Origin: Undaria pinnatifida
Taxonomy: Eukaryota > Sar > Phaeophyceae > Laminariales > Alariaceae
Assembly: GCA_012845835.1 (NCBI GenBank)
Contig: JABAKD010000006.1
Span: forward strand, 10,894,945 to 10,958,944
DNA: 64,000 nucleotides
Reading direction: 5' to 3'
Translations under genes and position numbers: made by a program
Shown here: in pieces, positions 62,300 to 64,000 of the stretch
How positions within the stretch are numbered: the stretch's first letter is position 1
Layout: every line of letters begins with the position of its first letter
The notes under the pieces: generated by a model
What the model was told of the DNA's origin: nothing
Databases searched by the model: none
Seen by the model: the letters and a program-made list of their open reading frames with translations, nothing else

Positions 62300-63595
62300 G
62301 CAAGAAGTATGGGAAGGGAACGCGAAGTTCGTACAACAACTGGAAACAGTGCAGATGATACCAGCTAAAAATATACTAGGATGCTCAAGTACGACGAGTA
62401 ATACAGTATTAAGAGCAGAACTAGGAATGTATCTGCTCAAAACTAGAGACACGAGAAAGTTTAAATGGCAACGTAAAGTAAAGAATATGCCAGAGAAGAA
62501 GTTGCCAGCCACAGTTGATAATGATGCTGTATGGGAGAAAATAACAAAAGGGCGAGCTGGAATAAGATGGGATAACGTAGTCGAGAAAATATGGAAGGAT
62601 ATAGGGGGAGACCAAGAAGAGGTACCGTCTACAGAGAAGTTTGACGGGTACAAGACAAAAGTAAAAGAAATAATACAACACAGGGAAAGGCAAGCGCTAA
62701 GAAACAAGGTGATAAGGTGAAAGAGGAGAAGCACTTAGAGATATACGGGGGGTTAAGGGAAGATATTGGAATGACAACGTCTCTGCACGGCCCAATGGAC
62801 TACGCGAAAAAGCTGACACTGCGATTTCGTGTAGGGGACCTGGACCTACCAGAAAGAAGAAAGAGATATACCAGTAGTCGGGAGGAGGAGGACGTGGCTA
62901 CATATATGTGCCCGTGTGGCGCAACAATAGAGAGTAGGACTCGCATAGCAGGAGAATGTGAAATAAACAAGGAAGAACGGGATGCGTTAGAGGAGTTGAG
63001 AAAGTAGACGTATGTGACATGGAAGATATGGTAGACTAAAGACTAGCGACAAAACGATCGCCATCCTAGGATATAGATGACCGGTCGCCCCGGTGGCGTA
63101 TCAGGTTATCCTCGAGCCTGGTATAGGTCAGTTTCGTGAGTTCGAGCCCCGCCGAGTGCATACTCGTATAAATTCGTTGGGACTTTTTCTTGTACGCAAA
63201 TTGACTTGCGGAAAGCGCGAGAGCGTGAGTTAGCAACACTCGATGAAAAATCGACGAGCAGTGGGATTGCTGAGCCCTATGCGCGATAAAAATTGAAGGC
63301 AAGAATCGGGGGAGAGAAGGGACGACACCTGTGACCACGGCTTGTCCAGAAGCTGGAAAGTAAAAGTGTGAGAAGAAAGAAAAAAAAAAAACAGATGGTG
63401 GCCGCAGACGGGGATAGAATACGCAAACAGTTTTTATGTAGTATATGGAAGAAGCGTATTCAGCGCCCAAATGTTGGAGGTGTCTCTATTAAGAGTAGGA
63501 ACGGTGCTCCGTGTCGAAAGGGATGCGTGGTCAATGGTCAGACGACTAAGGCAAGCAACAAATGAGTACGCCCCCCCCCCCCCCCCCCCTCCCTC
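62300..63595 (+). mobile_element. LINE 3' end, copy A, interrupted by a SINE
   Basis: Broken frames encode the C-terminal part of a non-LTR retrotransposon protein: KNILGCSSTTSNTVLRAELG, KGRAGIRWDNVVEKIWKDIG, HGPMDYAKKLTLRFRVGDLD and a Cys motif CPCGATIESRTRIAGECE, in which the usual His position appears to be Arg. A frameshift near 62718 and the SINE at 63081 disrupt it. The end resumes at 63392 (IWKKRIQRPNVGGVSIKSRN, GCVVNGQTTKASNK) and is followed by a C-run. Reverse transcriptase core missing. Confidence 0.75.
63081..63391 (+). mobile_element. tRNA-derived SINE, family 1, inside a LINE
   Basis: Full copy with head, body and A-rich tail. Flanks (ATAGATGA before, CAGATGG after) match the uninterrupted LINE sequence at about 46365 and suggest a short target duplication. 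Confidence 0.85.
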
Positions 63596-63599
63596 CTCC

Positions 63600-64000
63600 C
63601 CCACCCCTGCCTGCTGCATACTTTGCCGAGTAGTTAGTAGGGATGTTACGTGTCGACAATTTTGCTGAAATATGCGTTTGGGCCCCCCTCCGCTGCATGC
63701 GATGCCAAGTAACCACGGTGGTAGAGAGGCTATACACGTGGTGTACTTCTACTATTGCTGGGCTTTGACTACAGTAGGTTGTGACGTCGACCCCCCCCCC
63801 CCCCTGCTGCATGTTTTGCTGGGTAGGGAGTGGGCAGGTTTTGTATCGGGTAGTTTTGCTGGAATATGACTTTGTACCCCCCCCCCCACTCCCCCTGCTG
63901 CATGCGATGCCAAGCGACTGTTTTTTTAATAGGGAGGTTGTATACGTGGGGTACTTGTACTGTTGTTGGGCTTCTTTCACCTTGGTTTTGTGAGTGATGC
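63600..64000. repeat. Tandem repeat of about 195 bp with C-runs
   Basis: TGCTGCATACTTTGCCGAGT near 63609 and TGCTGCATGTTTTGCTGGGT near 63806 open two units, each with TTTTGCTGAAATATG / TTTTGCTGGAATATG and a later GCTGCATGCGATGCCAAG. C-runs separate the blocks. Confidence 0.8.

Overview
The window is eukaryotic nuclear DNA with long, repeat-rich introns. Canonical splice sites (donors mostly GTGAGN, acceptors with CAG) join short GC-richer exons that keep reading phase over many kilobases. The combination of an ankyrin-type/TRP-type channel gene with long introns, LINE fragments, several tRNA-derived SINE families and TTAGGG-type repeats suggests a stramenopile alga, most plausibly a brown alga. 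This placement is an inference from gene style and general memory, not from a search.

Left third (about 1-25 kb, minus strand): one large gene for a TRP-superfamily ion channel. I could rebuild about 19 exons, and most junctions agree in reading phase. They encode an N-terminal ankyrin-like helical-repeat region (about 760 residues), six channel helices with a pore loop between S5 and S6, a further hydrophobic segment, and a basic tail that may continue beyond base 1. Two internal joins (exon 2/3 and the region around exons 10-12) do not match in phase, so small exons are probably missing from my model.

Middle and right (about 25-64 kb): mostly repeats and mobile-element debris. There is a possible small secreted-protein gene (25.8-26.1 kb, minus), two exons of an unknown Ser/Gly-rich protein gene (43.5-44.0 kb, minus) and a first exon of an unknown gene (53.4-53.7 kb, plus). 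Mobile elements include 3' pieces of LINEs (33.4 kb, 45.7-46.6 kb, 62.3-63.6 kb), tRNA-derived SINEs (29.9, 33.0, 36.5, 55.9, 63.1 kb and older copies), a 364-bp miniature LTR element with near-identical 76-bp LTRs (48.4 kb), a 600-bp inverted pair at 12.5 and 60.5 kb, and several dispersed families.

The most unusual feature is a recurring pattern inside introns. Many exons of the channel gene have one to four decayed copies of one edge, usually with the splice site, lying in the neighbouring intron. Acceptor-side copies lie upstream and donor-side copies lie downstream. Exon 9 has four in-phase acceptor/exon copies in tandem, three of them ending in stops, and exon 19 has five. A second gene shows the same pattern as a 1.7-kb array at its donor. 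Separately, three introns in two different genes begin with the same roughly 165-bp repeat in the same orientation relative to transcription, which resembles introner elements.
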